From Lactobacillus laiwuensis (lineage in GTDB: Bacteria; Bacillota; Bacilli; Lactobacillales; Lactobacillaceae), in the NCBI RefSeq assembly GCF_019972835.1, contig NZ_BPPB01000007.1:1-64000 (forward strand): a DNA stretch of 64,000 bases. Reading direction: 5' to 3'. This document shows positions 8,681 through 17,379 of the stretch, piece after piece. The translations under genes and the position numbers were made by a program. The notes below the pieces were generated by a model that searched no databases, was not told the origin of the DNA, and worked only from the letters and a program-made list of their open reading frames with translations. Each line of letters begins with the position of its first letter. The stretch's first letter is position 1.

Positions 8681-11600
8681 TTAATTTTTAGCACGCTTAT
8701 TCTTATGCCAATGGACACCTTCATAGGTCAACTTGACAGCAGCTGACAAGGTAATCGGCATAATAAAGACCAAGATTATCAGTCCGATAATCACTGCCAA
8801 GGCCACTTCAATCAGAGTTGGAATCCCTGAAGGGATTAGCGCAGCAAAAGTACCACCTAAAATGATAGCAGCTGAAACTACAACTGTGCCGATAATGCCA
8901 CAGGCCTTGAGCATTCTTTGACTTGGCTTACCGTCTTCAAGTTCACGATAGCGAGTCATTAAGAAGATACTGTAGTCAACGCCCAGGGCAATTAACATGA
9001 TGAAGCCGAAGAATGGCGTGTTCCAAGTTAGCATAGTTTTGCCTAATGCTGCTTTTACTACCCATTCCGTAATTGATAATGAACAGAAGTAAGCAATCAG
9101 TAGTGTACCCAAGATATAAACTGGTTGCAAAAGTGAACGAGTTACAAAAATCAGCGCAATGCCAATTCCAATTAACATGATGGCAGCAGTTCTAATAAAG
9201 TCTCTGTTGGCAATATCTTTGATGTCAGCAATGTTAGAACTTTCTCCGCCCATTGCTACTGTGGCTTTTTTGAGCCTGGTTCCTGCTAAGGACTTTTTAG
9301 CCATCAAACTCAGATCCTGCGCCTTCTTGGTTGCTTTAAGGCTACTTGGATTTGACTTAAAGACAATCATCAGCATGGCTGACTTCTTGTCAGGACTCAA
9401 GTAATTCTTAATCGAAGTTTGGAAAGTATCGTTTTTAATAAATTCCTTTGGGATATAGAAAGTATCTGCGGCTGAGGAGCTTGCTAACCCATTAAGATAG
9501 GCTGCACCTTGTCCAAGTCCACTATTAACTTCATCTACCCCATTAGTAATCTTTGGCGTACTTGAAGCTAACTTGCCGGCACCTGAATTAAGTTGGCCAA
9601 CACTGGAATTTAATTGACCGATACCTGAACTTAATTGACCTGTACTGGAATTAACCTGACCAATACCAGAGCTTAATTGACCAGCGCTGGAATTGAGTTG
9701 ACCAATGCCGCCATTTAGAGTAGAAGCTCCACTATTTAATTGACCAGAAGCAGTGGCTAATCTGCCGACACCAGATTGCAGTTGACCCATTTGACCAGAT
9801 ACATCTGGCATTGATGCGGAAGCTTCTGCCCAGGATTTTTCTAAAGCAGCACCAGCAGCTTGCATGGCAGCCATCTTCTGTTGTTGAGTTAAACCGGGTA
9901 TACTGTTAATACTCTTTGATAGGTTAGCTTTATAGCTCTTTTCTAAAGCAGCCTTAGTATTTTTCTGCGCATTTGCGATACCAGCACTGCCACTTGCCAA
10001 TTGCGAATTCAACTGATTAAGGCCACTGGTCATTTGCTGGGTTCCGCTCTGCAGACGGCTTGCACCACCTTGCAGTTGCCCAGTACCGTTTTGCAATTGG
10101 CTGGCACCATTTTGCAGCTTACCCGTACCAGCTTGCAATTTGCTGGCGCCATCTTGGAGTTGACTAGTACCATTTTGCAACTGACTAGTTCCGTCAGCCA
10201 ACTTGCTTGCACCCGCAGTAACTTTTTGGCTTGCCTTGCTTAATTTACCTAAACCGGCACGTGCTTGATCAACACCTTGGTTAACTGTATTAAGCTGGTT
10301 ATTGACGTAAAGCTGATCGATGCTTTCACCATAAGGCTGAGTTACAGAAGTGACGAAAGCCACATCTCCAGATGCCTGGAGTTGTCTGGTTAATTGATCA
10401 ATCAGACGTAAGTCGGCTTCATTATCAAGTTTGTGATCACTCTTAATATAAAGTGTAGAAGGTTCAGCCATCCCTTTTGAAAAGTGATCTTCAACAACTA
10501 GCATCCCTGCTTTAGCTGAAGTACTATTATCAATCTCATCAGTGTCATCATAATTCAAGTGACCGGTATACATCAGACCAAAAGGAAGCACAACCACAGC
10601 CAGTACAATTAAGTAAATAATTGGGTGAGCAAGTGTCGCTTTGGAAATACCATGCCATAATTTATCTTCATGCTCACCAGTAAACTTTTTCACCGGCCAG
10701 AACATTTTTTCTCCCAAAACAGCCATGAAGAAAGGATTGAGTGTCAGCAGCACTATTAATAAAACTGCTACGCCGACCGCAACACCAACTGCTGAGCGAT
10801 AAATGGAAAAGTTAGCCAAACTCAGTGCCGAAAATCCGATTAAGATTGAAGAACCGGAATACAAAATGGTTTTACCAGCCACCTTCAAGGCACTGTTCAT
10901 CGCTTCGTAGCGGCCCATTCCTTTACCCAGATCCTCTTTAAATTTATCATACAAGAGAATGTTATAGTCCGTACCAATTCCGAACAACACAATAATCATA
11001 AAGACTTGTGTAAAGTTGGAAAACGGGAAGTTCTGGTATTTAACTAAGTTAGTAACAATCGCAAATGATGTGATGAAGGAAACTCCAACAGTCAGTAATG
11101 AAATTAGGGGCACTATTGGCGACCTGAAGACAATTACTAACACGATGAAAATAAAGATAACGGTAATTACTTCCGTTTTCTTAATTCCCTCTTGAATAGC
11201 ATTTGAGAAGGCATTTTGTAAAACATCAGCACCAGTAACATAAGTCCTGATGCCGGCAGTTTTGACTGCTTTATTCAACTCATCCTCAACATCATTAACC
11301 GGTCCGTGCTTTTTAGCCACATTCAACTGCATTATCCAAGTTGTATTATCCTTTGACTGCAGCTTTTTCTTAGTAGCAATATTATCATCTGGGCCTAAAA
11401 CCATTTTAATGCCATACTGATCTTGCTTATCTTTAAGTCTGTCAATAGTTTCATTAATGGCATTCTTATCATCAGATGTCAATTTGCCTTTTTGCTTATT
11501 AAAGACCACCGCAATCTGATAGGTATCTTTTTGTTTAGGACCCCAATCATTTTGAATTGATTTTGCAACTTCACTTTGAACGTCAGACGGTAAGGAAATA

Positions 11601-11713
11601 TTTGAGTGCTCACGGGTTAACCCTGTAACGTCCGGCAAAGCCACAAAAGAAATGATTAAAATTAAAATCCATGCAATTAACGAGAAAATATGATTTTTTA
11701 CTAGTTTATGCAC
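8681..11713 (-). CDS. MMPL/RND-family membrane exporter
   Basis: A 1010-residue membrane protein with the duplicated MMPL layout. TM1 is at ~10-30, followed by an extracellular domain, TM2-6 (~180-370), a second large extracellular domain and TM7-12 (~830-1000). The second extracellular loop (~480-760) contains a long run of near-heptad repeats of the type G-x-x-(K/Q)-L-(Q/N)-(N/S)-G, like those in YhgE/Pip and actinobacterial-like MMPLs, likely forming an extended helical hairpin. It should export a lipid or a toxic hydrophobic compound by proton motive force. The GTG start lies inside the last codons of the TetR gene (8-nt overlap) behind AAAGGA, showing coupling. Confidence 0.9.
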   Translation of the reverse strand: MHKLVKNHIFSLIAWILILIISFVALPDVTGLTREHSNISLPSDVQSEVAKSIQNDWGPKQKDTYQIAVVFNKQKGKLTSDDKNAINETIDRLKDKQDQYGIKMVLGPDDNIATKKKLQSKDNTTWIMQLNVAKKHGPVNDVEDELNKAVKTAGIRTYVTGADVLQNAFSNAIQEGIKKTEVITVIFIFIVLVIVFRSPIVPLISLLTVGVSFITSFAIVTNLVKYQNFPFSNFTQVFMIIVLFGIGTDYNILLYDKFKEDLGKGMGRYEAMNSALKVAGKTILYSGSSILIGFSALSLANFSIYRSAVGVAVGVAVLLIVLLTLNPFFMAVLGEKMFWPVKKFTGEHEDKLWHGISKATLAHPIIYLIVLAVVVLPFGLMYTGHLNYDDTDEIDNSTSAKAGMLVVEDHFSKGMAEPSTLYIKSDHKLDNEADLRLIDQLTRQLQASGDVAFVTSVTQPYGESIDQLYVNNQLNTVNQGVDQARAGLGKLSKASQKVTAGASKLADGTSQLQNGTSQLQDGASKLQAGTGKLQNGASQLQNGTGQLQGGASRLQSGTQQMTSGLNQLNSQLASGSAGIANAQKNTKAALEKSYKANLSKSINSIPGLTQQQKMAAMQAAGAALEKSWAEASASMPDVSGQMGQLQSGVGRLATASGQLNSGASTLNGGIGQLNSSAGQLSSGIGQVNSSTGQLSSGIGQLNSSVGQLNSGAGKLASSTPKITNGVDEVNSGLGQGAAYLNGLASSSAADTFYIPKEFIKNDTFQTSIKNYLSPDKKSAMLMIVFKSNPSSLKATKKAQDLSLMAKKSLAGTRLKKATVAMGGESSNIADIKDIANRDFIRTAAIMLIGIGIALIFVTRSLLQPVYILGTLLIAYFCSLSITEWVVKAALGKTMLTWNTPFFGFIMLIALGVDYSIFLMTRYRELEDGKPSQRMLKACGIIGTVVVSAAIILGGTFAALIPSGIPTLIEVALAVIIGLIILVFIMPITLSAAVKLTYEGVHWHKNKRAKN

Positions 11714-12293
11714 TCTGATTTTCCTTTCTATTTTTTTGCAATAATTTATTGGGCTGAACCAATTGAATAATTAATTCATGATAACCCTGGTCAGCCTCTT
11801 CACTAGTTTCTTCTGTAAAAGAATCTGATACATCTAGGAAAACGTATCCTAATACTGCCCCAATTAAGGAATGGAGCGAAACCGTGCTGTCACTTCTCAA
11901 ATTTAGTTTGTCAGCCAAAGCTATTATCTTTAAAATTTCTTGGGTAATAGCATCATCTCTTTGGTATTCATTCAGATGATAGAGAATACTAATTAATGCA
12001 GGATCGTCCAAAATAAAATCACGAACGATATCCGCAAACTTAAGTAAAGCCTCTTCACCTGAAATTCCAATCAAATTATCAACTAATTTTTTACCTAAAA
12101 TTTTAATTCTGCTTGCACCGACAAGCGACAACAGTTGCTTTCGACCTGAAACGTAATGATAAAGTGACTGTGAACGAACGCCTAACTCTTTGGCTAGGTT
12201 CGGCAGAGTGGTCGCGGAAAGTCCCTTTCGTCCAATCAGCTCCGTCGCCTTCGCAATCACCTTATCCAAATCAAGGTTTCTTTTTCTAACCAA
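11706..12293 (-). CDS. TetR family regulator of the MMPL exporter
   Basis: About 195 residues from the preferred TTG start at 12293, which sits 7-8 nt behind GGAGG. An ATG 20 codons upstream lacks this spacing, and its extra residues are not typical of the family. The N-terminal HTH is TTLPNLAKELGVRSQSLYHYVSGRKQLL; the C-terminal ligand domain is TetR_C-like. The gene overlaps the exporter downstream by 8 nt, so it most likely represses the shared promoter and is released by the exporter substrate. Confidence 0.9.
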   Translation of the reverse strand: MVRKRNLDLDKVIAKATELIGRKGLSATTLPNLAKELGVRSQSLYHYVSGRKQLLSLVGASRIKILGKKLVDNLIGISGEEALLKFADIVRDFILDDPALISILYHLNEYQRDDAITQEILKIIALADKLNLRSDSTVSLHSLIGAVLGYVFLDVSDSFTEETSEEADQGYHELIIQLVQPNKLLQKNRKENQSA

Positions 12294-12324
12294 TTTCACC
12301 CCTCCTTCTGACAGCATACTGAAT

Positions 12325-12353
12325 AATATAGCACTACAATATGAAGAATACAA
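12325..12353 (-). promoter_or_regulatory. Promoter of the TetR-MMPL operon
   Basis: On the minus strand TTGTAT (12353-12348) and TATATT (12330-12325) are spaced 17 bp. Two ATTGTA direct repeats flank the spacer and could be part of a TetR site. The operator assignment is weak. Confidence 0.5.
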
Positions 12354-12383
12354 TCTACAAGCTGTAAATTATTTTAAAATAAT

Positions 12384-12416
12384 AAAAAAGCCCTAAAATA
12401 TAGTTCTTATTAGGAC
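12384..12416 (-). terminator. Terminator of the CorA/serine-hydrolase-fold operon
   Basis: On the minus strand GTCCTAA (12416-12410) pairs with TTAGGGC (12396-12390), followed by TTTTTT. Confidence 0.75.
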
Positions 12417-12454
12417 CTAAAATTTAAGATTTGGTAAAGTATACGTCAAAAATG

Positions 12455-13378
12455 TTATTTAAAAAAGCTATTGACTGCCTTTCCCAGTTTAACAAAATTA
12501 TGATCATTATTGCTCCAAACGCTGACGCAATAGGCATTACCATTAGATTGGACAAGTGCAACATTCGCTTTACCATCTCCAATGCCATATATCAGGCCTC
12601 TAGTATTACGAACAATTTTGGGTTTGGTCTTGACAGAACTTAGTGCTCCTAAAACTTGATTAGAATATTGTCTGCTTAAAATTTGATCATGGTACAAACT
12701 TACCATAATTTTGTTCAAATCATTTGCTGTGGTTAAAGCTGCTGGTTTGGCTGAAAATTTACCTTTAATTGTAGTATCATGTACCCCGGTTTTCTTAATA
12801 ATAGAATTAACGGTAGCGGGTTTAACTGTGCGCAGCAAAGCATTAGCTGCAGTCTTGTCACCTTGCATCATCAGCTGCTTCAAATAAGCTGCATTATACG
12901 CAATTCCCTTTTGCAGGACCTTTTCACCCTTAACGTGATCTGCTTTTTTGATCTTAATTGCTTTTGTGGAAACAAGCTTCCCATGTTGTTCTTGATAAGT
13001 CAAAGCAACGAGTAGAAATAGACGACTAATAGTATTTACTCCGTGTCGTTGACTGGTGTTAGAAACACGGGCATATTTATTATTATTCAGGTCTTGAACA
13101 CAAACTTGATAGCTCTGATCCTTCCCCATTACTTGTATGATTTTTTCTGCCCATTTTTGCTCACTCCCAGAAGCAATTTTAATGTGATTGGGATATTCCA
13201 CAGTCGCAACTTTTGGTTCACGTACAGTACTTTTTCCCTTTTTATTTTTGACAACCTGCTCCTGTCCTTGACCGACAATTTTCAAACTGCTGTTTTCTAC
13301 TTTTTTTAGATTAACAGAATAGAGCATAAAAGCAATCAGAGCCGTAATTAATGAGCCTAGCAAAACTTTATTTTTCAT
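12455..13378 (-). CDS. Serine-hydrolase (class A beta-lactamase fold) protein, catalytically degenerate
   Basis: A 307-residue exported protein with one N-terminal hydrophobic anchor (residues 5-22). From ~85 on it follows the beta-lactamase/PBP-like fold common in lactobacilli. All three active-site motifs are altered. Where SxxK should precede LF the sequence reads Thr116-Ile-Ser-Arg119. Where SDNTA is expected it has Gly-Asp174-Lys-Thr-Ala. The KTG region reads NTRG. It is therefore unlikely to be an acyl-serine enzyme and may be a cell-wall-binding or sensing pseudoenzyme. It follows corA by 14 bp and shares its operon and terminator. Confidence 0.75.
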   Translation of the reverse strand: MKNKVLLGSLITALIAFMLYSVNLKKVENSSLKIVGQGQEQVVKNKKGKSTVREPKVATVEYPNHIKIASGSEQKWAEKIIQVMGKDQSYQVCVQDLNNNKYARVSNTSQRHGVNTISRLFLLVALTYQEQHGKLVSTKAIKIKKADHVKGEKVLQKGIAYNAAYLKQLMMQGDKTAANALLRTVKPATVNSIIKKTGVHDTTIKGKFSAKPAALTTANDLNKIMVSLYHDQILSRQYSNQVLGALSSVKTKPKIVRNTRGLIYGIGDGKANVALVQSNGNAYCVSVWSNNDHNFVKLGKAVNSFFK

Positions 13379-13392
13379 TTACTTGCCTCAAT

Positions 13393-14328
13393 TTAAAAGA
13401 AATGATGTCGTTTCATTAATACAATCAGCCATACCATCAAAAAAACGGTAACTACAATGATAGCAATCCAGTCAGACGAGCTATGGCCAACCGGGAGACT
13501 GACATTCATCCCGTAAAAACCGGTTAAAATAGTAGGAATAGTTAAAACCAAAGACCAAACTGTGAGGAACTTCATCGTATCGTTCAAGTTATTGTTCATC
13601 ATATTATTTGAAGTTGCAGACAAAGTTTGGGTTACCTGTTGCGAAATTTTCACCATTTCTGCCGATTGGTTTGACTCAATTAAAACATCATCAAGACGTT
13701 CACGCCCCGGCTTGGTAAAATCCAATTTAGACATTTTTAAACTGTGCAGCATCATTAAGTTAGTCTGAATAGAGCTAGACAAATACACCAGACTCTTCTC
13801 AATGTTCGACAGCTCTACTAAATCCTTGTTATTAATGTCACCAGAAAGCTTTTGATCTAAACTATTGCGTTCTGCATCAAGTTGAGTAACCGCTCGTTGA
13901 AAATACTGCGAAGAATACAGTAAAAACTTCATTAAAAGTTCAGTAACATCTTGCGCCAAGGATAGTTCCCGTCTAGTAGTCGTGTCATTAAACTCATCAA
14001 ATACATAACTAGTTGATTGCGTATGAAAAGTAAAAATGTTTTCCCCCGATATTAAAAAAGTTACTGGGTGAGCCGTAAAATGCTTGATGGTTTTAGTTGG
14101 CCAAATAGGTACATCATAAACCAGCAAATTGATATGCGTATGCGTATCATAATCATAGTGGGGTCGTTCATGTCGGTCTGAAATATAGGTAATCATGTCA
14201 GGAGTAAAATGAAAATCTATTTGCAGCTTATTACTGTCTTCTTCACTCAAATTGCTGATATCATACCATTTATAATTAGTTTCTACTGGAAACTTTTGTT
14301 CTTTGATCACATTTTCACCCCTGGCCAC
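13393..14328 (-). CDS. CorA family divalent cation transporter
   Basis: A 311-residue CorA-like Mg2+/Co2+ channel. The long cytoplasmic N-terminal alpha/beta domain and helical stalk are followed by two C-terminal TM helices. The signature YGMNVSLP lies at the end of TM1 and the basic tail RHHFF ends the protein. Its ATG is preceded by an AGGGG-like sequence. It heads a two-gene unit with the downstream degenerate serine-hydrolase-fold protein. Confidence 0.92.
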   Translation of the reverse strand: MARGENVIKEQKFPVETNYKWYDISNLSEEDSNKLQIDFHFTPDMITYISDRHERPHYDYDTHTHINLLVYDVPIWPTKTIKHFTAHPVTFLISGENIFTFHTQSTSYVFDEFNDTTTRRELSLAQDVTELLMKFLLYSSQYFQRAVTQLDAERNSLDQKLSGDINNKDLVELSNIEKSLVYLSSSIQTNLMMLHSLKMSKLDFTKPGRERLDDVLIESNQSAEMVKISQQVTQTLSATSNNMMNNNLNDTMKFLTVWSLVLTIPTILTGFYGMNVSLPVGHSSSDWIAIIVVTVFLMVWLIVLMKRHHFF

Positions 14329-14401
14329 TATATTTAGCTAGTGCTGCCACCAGCTTTGTTATGCCATTATTATCTTAACATTGAAGAGAAAAACGACAAA
14401 T

Positions 14402-14428
14402 AAAAAAACAGGTCAAGACCTGTTTTTT
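14402..14428 (-). terminator. Terminator of the first binding-protein gene
   Basis: AAAAAACAGGTC-AA-GACCTGTTTTTT forms a tight symmetrical hairpin 18 bp past the stop of the gene at 14447, and T runs occur on both strands. Confidence 0.92.
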
Positions 14429-14446
14429 AAATTTTTTATCACATTT

Positions 14447-15751
14447 CTATTGTTTCCAAGCTGCATCAAATTTATTTTTACCTGTTGTAATGGCTTTTTC
14501 AACATTACGGTTCTTTTGTGCAGCAGATAAGATTGACTGCATAATTGGGGTTAATTGACTAAATGTAGCACTAGAGTCCTTAATTACAGGAACACTGTAT
14601 AGTGAGTTGGCATTAAGAATGTCTTCCAATTTGGCCGGCAGTTTAAAATCTTTATTCGACTTATATTCGTCAGATTTTGTAGCACTTTCATTAACCGGAA
14701 TATAGCCGGTTTCTTTAGCCCACTTAATTTGACTATCTTTAGAAGAAAGATATTTCATAAATTTGAAAGCAGCAGCTTTCTGCATCGCACTTGCGTGGCT
14801 AAACATATAAATATCAGTACCTTGTGACATAGTGTATTTGCTTGGCCGAGCTGCAACCTCATAAGTGAAACCCTTTTTAGCAGCCTGTTTAATCCAGGTT
14901 TCAGTTGAAGAAGAGGTTACAAACATAGCTAGTTTTTTGTTAGTAAATGGAATATACAGGTATTTATCAGAGCCAGGCATTCTAAAGTAGCCCGACTTTT
15001 CACCGTCGATAAAGTAGTTGAGCAGTTTTCTGGATTTTGCACCGGTAAAATCAATTTTACTAGAGAAATTCTCGCCTTGATTCTTCATTCCTAAAACATA
15101 GTAGTTGTCTAAGTCATCAAAGCCGGCACCAACTACTTGATGGTTACTCTTTTGATAAATAGTCTGAGCAGCTTTTTTAACCTCAGCCATCGTTGCAGGG
15201 ACTTTGGTTATGCCATACTCCTTAAACATCTTTGGGTTATAAATTAAAACCTCGATTGACTTGTTAAACGGAATACCGTATTGAGTGCCTTTAATTTGGG
15301 CACTGTTCAACATATCCTGTTTAATGCCTGATGCGGCAACGCTGCCCCAACCGACATCTTTATTATTAATGTATGGCTTAAGGTCTACCAGCATCTTATT
15401 CTTGGCTGCACTCTCAAGCCAACCCGGATATGCCTGAGTGATCGTTGGCAAATTCTTAGGTGATTGTAAAGTTGAAGTAATTTTTGATTGCAGATTATCA
15501 TAATCACCTTGTTGCTCAAGCTTAATCTTAATTTTAGGATTTTTATTCTCAAAGTCCTGAGCTAAACTTTTCAGAGTTTTTTCCTGAGCACCCTGCATCC
15601 CGTGCCAAAAGACAACTGTGGTTTTCTTAGTTACTTTAGGAATTTTGCTTGAACTTGATGACGATGAATTACTGTTATTTGAACAAGCAGCAGTTCCAAC
15701 TAAAGCCAAGCCCGCGACTGCTAGAGCCGCCAGCTTTTTACCGAAATTCAT
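14447..15751 (-). CDS. CUT1/Ugp-type ABC transporter substrate-binding lipoprotein (copy 1)
   Basis: A 434-residue lipoprotein with lipobox LVGTAAC followed by a serine/asparagine linker and the extracellular solute-binding family 1 fold (VVFWHGMQG near the N-terminus). It closely resembles the adjacent copy at 16020 along its length, including the start, MSQGTDIYMFSHAS and the C-terminal AWKQ, so the two are tandem duplicates. It has its own leader and lies beyond the operon terminator at 15964, so it is probably expressed separately. The ligand, possibly a glycerophosphodiester, glycerol-3-phosphate or a sugar, is not determinable here. Confidence 0.9.
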   Translation of the reverse strand: MNFGKKLAALAVAGLALVGTAACSNNSNSSSSSSSKIPKVTKKTTVVFWHGMQGAQEKTLKSLAQDFENKNPKIKIKLEQQGDYDNLQSKITSTLQSPKNLPTITQAYPGWLESAAKNKMLVDLKPYINNKDVGWGSVAASGIKQDMLNSAQIKGTQYGIPFNKSIEVLIYNPKMFKEYGITKVPATMAEVKKAAQTIYQKSNHQVVGAGFDDLDNYYVLGMKNQGENFSSKIDFTGAKSRKLLNYFIDGEKSGYFRMPGSDKYLYIPFTNKKLAMFVTSSSTETWIKQAAKKGFTYEVAARPSKYTMSQGTDIYMFSHASAMQKAAAFKFMKYLSSKDSQIKWAKETGYIPVNESATKSDEYKSNKDFKLPAKLEDILNANSLYSVPVIKDSSATFSQLTPIMQSILSAAQKNRNVEKAITTGKNKFDAAWKQ

Positions 15752-15784
15752 AATATTATTTTTTCCTCCAGAACATTTTTACGC

Positions 15785-15806
15785 GCTCACTAGTGATACT
15801 GTGAGC
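15785..15806 (-). other. Hairpin in the leader of binding-protein copy 1
   Basis: GCTCAC (15785-15790) pairs with GTGAGC (15801-15806) around TAGTGATACT. It lies within the 5' leader about 35 nt upstream of the start codon. No T run follows. The role is unknown. Confidence 0.4.
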
Positions 15807-15963
15807 ATTAATTCCCATTAATTGTATAGCAAATATAGATTAATTACAATAAATTAACCAAAAAAAATTCGGCTTTATTTGTATATTTTACTTTATTTAA
15901 TTATATAGTTCACCACATTACGAACATTTATCAGGTAGTTACTCTCTTGCTTTTATTGCGGAC

Positions 15964-15995
15964 AAAAAAAAGCTTGCCGTAAAAAGACAAGCTTT
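15964..15995 (-). terminator. Terminator of the Ugp-type operon
   Basis: On the minus strand AAAGCTTG (15995-15988) pairs with CAAGCTTT (15976-15969), followed by T8. It separates the two binding-protein genes. Confidence 0.9.
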
Positions 15996-16019
15996 ATGAT
16001 AAAAATTGCTATTTAGTTT

Positions 16020-17330
16020 TTATTGTTTCCAAGCAGCATCAAATTTTGTTTTACCTGCTTTAATTGCATCATTAACATTTTGCTTCTTTTGTGCAGCAGC
16101 TAAAATGGTTTGCATAATTGGATTTAAACTGCCATATGCTGCACCGGCATCCTTAATAATTGGGACACTGTAAAGGTTTGCCATTGCATCTTCAAGTTTG
16201 GCTGGCAATTTCAACTTCTTGGTATCCTTGTACTCAGCAGAATCAGCGGCAGCTTGATTAACTGGAACATAGCCAGTTGCATTAGCCCATGTAAGTTGAC
16301 TAGCTTTTGAAGTTAGGAACTTGATGTAGGTAAATGCAGCGGATTTTTGATCAGCTGAAGCATGCTTAAACATGTAAATGTCAGTACCTTGTGACATGGT
16401 GTATTTACCAGGACGAGGAGCAACATCATAAGTAAACTTGTTGCCTACACCTTGCTTAACAAACCCTTCACCTGCAGAAGTACCAATGTACATTGCTACC
16501 TTTTGGTTAGCAAATGGACCAGACAGATAGTGTTCTGAACCAGCTACTCTAAAGTAACCGTCTTTGATTCCATCTGCATAAAAATTAATAACTTTCTTCG
16601 AAGTGTCGCCAGCAAAGTCAATTTTACTTGAGAAGTCAACGCCTTCGTTCTTCATGCCTAAAGTGTAGTAGTTTGATAATGAGTCAAAACCTGCTCCAAC
16701 GACTTTATGATTACTCTTTTTGTAGATAATTTGAGAATCTTTCTTCAGTTCATCCATAGTGGCTGGGGCTTTTTTAATACCGTATTTCTTTAATAAATCT
16801 GCATTATAGGTCAAAACTTCGATTGACTTGTTAAAAGGAATACCGTATTGTTTGCCATTAATCTTAGCACCATCGAGAAGTGCACTCTTGATATTAGAAG
16901 CTTCACTGCTGCCCCAACCAACTTCTTTACTATTAATGTATGGCTTTAAATCAACCAGCATGTTTTTGTTGGCAGCATTAAAGAGCCAGTCAGGATATGC
17001 CTGAGTAATAGTTGGCAAGTTATTAGGCGATTGCAAAGTTGAATTGATTTTGGCTTGTAAGTCATTATAAGCTCCCTGATTTTCCAACTTAACCTTGATC
17101 TTAGGATTTTTACTTTCAAATTCCTGTGTCAATTTCTTTAAAGTAGATTGTTGCACACCTGTCATACCATGCCAAAAGACAATATTAGTTGTCTTTTTGA
17201 CTTTAGCAATTTTTTCTGAACTTGAAGATGAGGAAGAATTAGAATTGCTTCCGCCATTTGAACAAGCTGCAGTACCAACAAGAGTTAAACCAACAGCAAA
17301 CGCAGTGGCCAACTTTTTACTAAACTTCAT
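16020..17330 (-). CDS. CUT1/Ugp-type ABC transporter substrate-binding lipoprotein (copy 2)
   Basis: A 436-residue lipoprotein with lipobox LVGTAAC, a Ser/Asn-rich tether and the family 1 solute-binding fold (NIVFWHGMTG). It is the last gene of the operon ATPase - permease - permease - MBL-fold enzyme - binding protein and lies 49 bp after the MBL gene. The preceding minus-strand AGGTTT is a weak RBS. This copy is the natural partner of the permeases. The duplicate at 14447 may widen ligand range. Confidence 0.9.
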   Translation of the reverse strand: MKFSKKLATAFAVGLTLVGTAACSNGGSNSNSSSSSSSEKIAKVKKTTNIVFWHGMTGVQQSTLKKLTQEFESKNPKIKVKLENQGAYNDLQAKINSTLQSPNNLPTITQAYPDWLFNAANKNMLVDLKPYINSKEVGWGSSEASNIKSALLDGAKINGKQYGIPFNKSIEVLTYNADLLKKYGIKKAPATMDELKKDSQIIYKKSNHKVVGAGFDSLSNYYTLGMKNEGVDFSSKIDFAGDTSKKVINFYADGIKDGYFRVAGSEHYLSGPFANQKVAMYIGTSAGEGFVKQGVGNKFTYDVAPRPGKYTMSQGTDIYMFKHASADQKSAAFTYIKFLTSKASQLTWANATGYVPVNQAAADSAEYKDTKKLKLPAKLEDAMANLYSVPIIKDAGAAYGSLNPIMQTILAAAQKKQNVNDAIKAGKTKFDAAWKQ

Positions 17331-17379
17331 TTGGTTAAACCTCCCAAATATAAAAACTAAACAACATTTTTATGATTAA

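Noticed and set aside
10001-10243. ORFs on both strands within the MMPL repeat tract
   Set aside because: They are frame shadows of the repetitive coding sequence with no RBS.
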